The translations under genes were made by a program, and so were the position numbers. Below are positions 1 to 64,000 of a DNA stretch of 64,000 bases, piece by piece (the first letter of the stretch is position 1; the number at the start of each line of letters is the position of its first letter). Under the pieces are notes generated by a model. That model saw nothing but the letters and a program-made list of their open reading frames with translations. It was not told where the DNA came from and searched no databases. Source of the DNA: Chaetorhynchus papuensis (Eukaryota > Chordata > Aves > Passeriformes > Rhipiduridae); NCBI GenBank assembly GCA_013396525.1, contig VWYX01000280.1, positions 316,226 to 380,225 of the forward strand, read 5' to 3'.

Positions 1-1024
1 AGACAGGATGGGTGTGGTGGATAAGTTCCATTCAATAAAGTGTCCAATTTATTCTTCCCAAAGCAAATATTTGTTAGGTAACAACATCCTATTAATAGTA
101 GTTTTAATATTTTCTTCCGTGAGTTTCTTTGACCTATTTCAGGTCTTGTTCTGCCGTAGATCCTTGTGGGGTTTTTTTCCAAAAGATACCCATATTTGTT
201 TCTATTTTTGACTTTTTATTTACCTCTGTTTTCTTTTTCTTAAATCTCTTTAGAATCTCTACATTACCCTAGTGGCCCTTAGCCAGAGGTTAACCTAGAG
301 GTTAACATATTTGAGACCACACATACTTAACAGTACTCTAAAGAATGGTGGATCCTACAAAGAAAAAGGTAATTGTTAGTAGAAAATTTTAGGCCTTCAG
401 TGTTTGACAGTCTTCTGTTCCTTGCCTCATATCCTAGTTTCCCTCTAGATTCCCTCCAGCTTACTGGCTATGACTGCCTTCCTATAGGTGAATCCTAATG
501 TTGTTGCCATCAAAGCACAGATTTAATAAAAACAAGACAACCTAAAATTGAATTGCCTCTGCTACCTCAGAATTCATCTGTAGAAACCATGTTTGGCTTT
601 TGTTTCCCCTTTCAAATGAAGGGTGAGTTCTCTTTATCTGCAGAAGCTGTGAAAACTGCATCAAGGCAGAAAGAAAAATACCAGTCAGGAAACATAATTT
701 TGTAACACAACCACTTAATAAAAATGGCCTTTTCTAAAAGCTGAACAGTAAGTGCTGGTAAATAGAACAGCAGTGAGGCCTGCTTTGCGCCAAGCTGAGC
801 TGGTATCTGGTTTTGGTACCTGTGAGTTTTTCTTACACGTGCAGTTTAGGTGTAAGAGAAACATAGATTCTGGGTGCACAAGTGTACTGGCAAAATATTG
901 TCCCAGGTAAAGAACTGACATGTATTTACCTCTTTCAACGTGCTGTCCCTACCTGCCCGAACAGCTCCTTCCCTGCCCTAGTGGGGCCGAAGGAAGGTCC
1001 CTGGCTATCTCTGATACCTGAACG
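1..1024. other. 5' flank of DOCK8, no gene recognised
   Basis: AT-rich intergenic or far-upstream sequence without a convincing coding exon, RNA gene or recognised repeat. The short open frames here have no similarity I can name and no splice or codon signature. GC content rises sharply after about 950, leading into the CpG island. Confidence 0.5.
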
Positions 1025-1790
1025 GCAGTGGGGGCCGTTCTGCCCTGCTCCGAGCATCCCTACTCAGGCCTGCCCCGCCTGATCCTGCCCAGCGGCTGCG
1101 CCTGCTCCGCCTGGCAGGACGGGCTGGATCCTCGGCACGCGGGGCCAGTCGGGCTACGGCGGTGGCCAGCGGTGCGCAGCGGTGCCCGCGGAGCAGCGCT
1201 TGACCCCCGGCGGGTGTGTGTATGTGTGGGGGGGTGTGGTGGGGCGGAGGCGGAGGTGTCTGTCACTCGCACTGCGGTTTCCAAAAGAAAAAAAGGTCGC
1301 GAGGGATGCGCAAGGATTCCCGCAACTGTGCGCATTCAGATGTACACGGTGCCTTCCCTTCCTGTCCGTGCCTAGGGGCTTGCCTTGCCCGCTGCTTCCC
1401 TCCAAAATGCCCACGGGGGGCGGCTCGAGGTTCGCCTCTGTACTAGAGGGACGGGAAGTGCTGCAGTCCCCCAGTGGCCGTGGGCGCCCCGGCCGAGGCG
1501 GGCAGGCGGTGGAAGCCCCCGGGACGCTGGGCCGGGCGGTGCTGGCGGTGGGGCAGACGCAGCAGGGCGAGCAGCCTGCTGTGCACTAGGGCAGATCCCT
1601 CCCACTCCGGCCAATTTCGGTGAGGAAGGTGAAATGCGGAAGTTGCCACCCAGAACTGTCAGTGGATCGTCGGGTTTTTAGCCCGGAGCATGCAATTAAG
1701 AAAAATAAATAAATGAAATAAAGCCGCCCTTCGTGCGTACAGCCAGTCTCGGTCCTCGTCGGCAGCCGCCACCCGCGGCTGCTCGCCCGT

Positions 1791-61972
<60,182 letters not shown>

Positions 61973-64000
61973 GTAGTCGTCCATTAGATGGTATTGCATG
62001 AATGTCACATGAAGCACATGTAAAAAAATACTTACATTGCTATGTATTTGGATGCTTAAGTCAGAATTAGCCACTGCTGGATCAGGGAGAAAAATTTCCC
62101 ACTTGAAAAAAGCAACAGAAGAGGAGAGACTACTGGAATACTACTGCAAAACTGCATCTACGGAAGTTAAACGTGACACAGACACGTGCTCCCCTGGAAA
62201 CAACGCACACAGAAAATAATTGTCGAGGTAGACATACAAGGTCTAAAAGGAACACAGGTCTGAAGGCCAGTTTACAGGCACACCCTTAGCCTGTCCACAC
62301 ACAACCACAAGTACCACAAGTATATATTTCAGTATCTGTTCTGGAGAATTATGGCATGCAGCAGTGCACAGCAAACTTCCTGTGTGTTTGCCTTCTAATG
62401 GAACTTCTTATTCTTCACGTGGAAGTAGATGGTACCACTATCTAAGTTAGTGACTAATACAATGCAATTTTCAATATCCTGGAATAGTGGATTTCTGTTG
62501 CGCCTTCATGTTGCTTCAAATAGGATTTTCAGGCTTTCTTTTTCCAATAGCAGAGTTCTTTGTTCTGGGTTTCTCCCCACCACAGTAGTACAGATCATGC
62601 TATGTCTTTGTCCATGATTTCTCTGTGGTTTTTTGTACAGTGTTCTCCTTTTTATTTGAACTTCCTGATTTTCTGGGTGGAAACACTCAGGTATCCTGAG
62701 TAGACCATGCAATCTTCATCATACCTCATTTCTCCAAAATTTTTTCCAGATTTGGTCTGATACCAACACAGCTCTAGCTTTCGTTAATGTCAGGACATCC
62801 CATTATCTTCCTGACCACAGAGTTCACAAACACATCCAAAAAAGAAATTATTGATTGGCACACCACACACGGTTTTGCCAGTCTTGTGCTCTTCTCCTCT
62901 ACATTCTATGGAGATGGTTTCTTGCTTTTCTACAATGGAGCAAACCCTCTGTCAAAGGCTGCTCGTGTGTCTGTTTTCCACCTGAGTGGTCTTGCAGAGG
63001 TCAGGACTGGGTTGAAGCATTTCAGTGCAATACTCCATAATTGCCACAATGCTTGGGGCAGGGGAATGGAATTGAAACTAAAAATGGTGGGAGGTACAAA
63101 AACACTCTTGAGTAATGGAGCAGTTCAAATTCGTGGCTTTTTTTTTGAGTGTCATTGGCAAAGAATTGGTTGGATGCTAAGATGTGCTACATCTCATACC
63201 TTAATAAGGGTTGTCACAGGTCAGAAACAGTTAATTATATTTACTTGAAGTTTTTCCTGGTCCTATAAGCAAAGCATCAAAGTCTTAGAATCAGATGTCA
63301 CAGTACATTTGGTTAATACTAATCCTGGATGCCCAAGAGCTGGAAATGTGAGTTTTCTGCTTATGGGGATAAAAAATACCAACATAGCACTTGTAACTAC
63401 TTTTAGCAAGCCAGAGCTTAGCGGACACCAGTTTAATTAATCTTTCCTTCAAGCAACATCATCAACTCTCTTTTTTTGGGAGTAACCTGCAAAGTGCAGC
63501 CTGCACAAATCTTTTGTGGCCCTTGCATGATTTAATGCACTGGCTGACTACCCTTGCAGTAATTTTGATCCGTCTGCAGGAGTGTGGCCCAGCTTGAGTT
63601 AGACTTTCAGTAGAAATATGGCCTTGTGAATAAATCTTTTAAAATTCTTTGAGAGAAACCGAATTCACTTAACTGGGTGCTCTACACTTCAACATTATTT
63701 CACACAAACATAGTACAGCCAATGCCTGTCTGTTTGAGATTGAATGGGAGTGGGCCTAAGTACAGCTGTCCAAAATACGAGGCTGCTAAGAGACATGGTG
63801 TTCATTTGACCCAATATGCTGGAAGACAGCTGCCACTGTGTGGTATACTGATACTTCATGTTTTTGGGCTCAGGGGCTGTTCCCAGGTGACTGACAGAAA
63901 TACTGGGAAGGAGTACTGAAGAATATAAATTAAAAGCAAAATTTGGACTTGTAAAACCCAGTAGCTGCAGTGGGGAGTAGCATCTAAGAATTACGCTCAC
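61973..64000 (+). other. Intron 27 (incomplete)
   Basis: Unique AT-rich DNA to the window end. Open frames such as 62787-63248 have no recognisable similarity or supporting splice signals. No DOCK8 exon 28 is found, so the gene continues beyond the window. Confidence 0.55.

Noticed and set aside
1182..1589. 135-codon + strand frame in the CpG island
   Set aside because: GC-rich DNA has few stops; overlapping frames on both strands are equally open and none has recognisable residues.
62787..63248. 153-codon + strand frame in intron 27
   Set aside because: No recognisable domain, no good upstream acceptor or downstream donor in a phase compatible with DOCK8, and the following conserved DOCK8 motif is absent.

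Overview
The window is a vertebrate nuclear sequence that looks avian. It carries many CR1 LINE fragments ending in the bird/reptile CR1 tail, at least one solo LTR (and a fragment of a second) of a type common in bird endogenous retroviruses, an AT-rich intronic background, and one widely spaced multi-exon gene. No bacterial-type operon, CRISPR array, tRNA or rRNA gene is visible.

The only protein-coding gene I can support is the 5' half of DOCK8 (dedicator of cytokinesis 8, a Cdc42 guanine-nucleotide exchange factor of the DOCK-C/zizimin-related group) on the + strand. Exons were reconstructed by translation, AG/GT splice sites and reading-frame phase. There are 27 coding exons between 1791 and 61972. 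Joined, they give 3,393 nt, or 1,131 codons, with every exon-exon phase compatible and no internal stop. The human protein is about 2,100 residues, so the N-terminal region, the complete DHR-1 (C2-like) domain and part of the armadillo-like middle are present. The catalytic DHR-2 domain and the 3' end lie beyond the window.

Layout: 1-1020 holds no recognised gene. About 1025-2060 is a CpG island with the presumed promoter and exon 1 (ATG at 1791). Intron 1 (18.8 kb) holds exon-free DNA with three clear antisense CR1 copies (about 6045-7325, 7540-8655, 15473-16975) and an older CR1-like relic (about 17490-18050). Exons 2-5 (20692-31679) are widely spaced. Exon 6 is a GC-rich island directly after a sense CR1. 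Exons 7-14 (33006-38801) are compact except for an ERV-type solo LTR in intron 7. Intron 14 (6.3 kb) follows. Exons 15-19 encode DHR-1 and exons 20-27 the following helical region. Intron 22 carries an uninterrupted (CTG)35 tract 196 bp upstream of exon 23. The last 2 kb is intron 27.

DOCK8 is Z-linked in chicken, so this is probably bird Z-chromosome sequence, but nothing in the window proves that. I found no new multi-gene system. The observations most worth checking are the long pure CTG repeat (with an antisense polyglutamine reading frame behind a good splice-acceptor-like tract), the tandem NAGNAG acceptor at exon 6, and the two in-frame donor candidates of exon 11.
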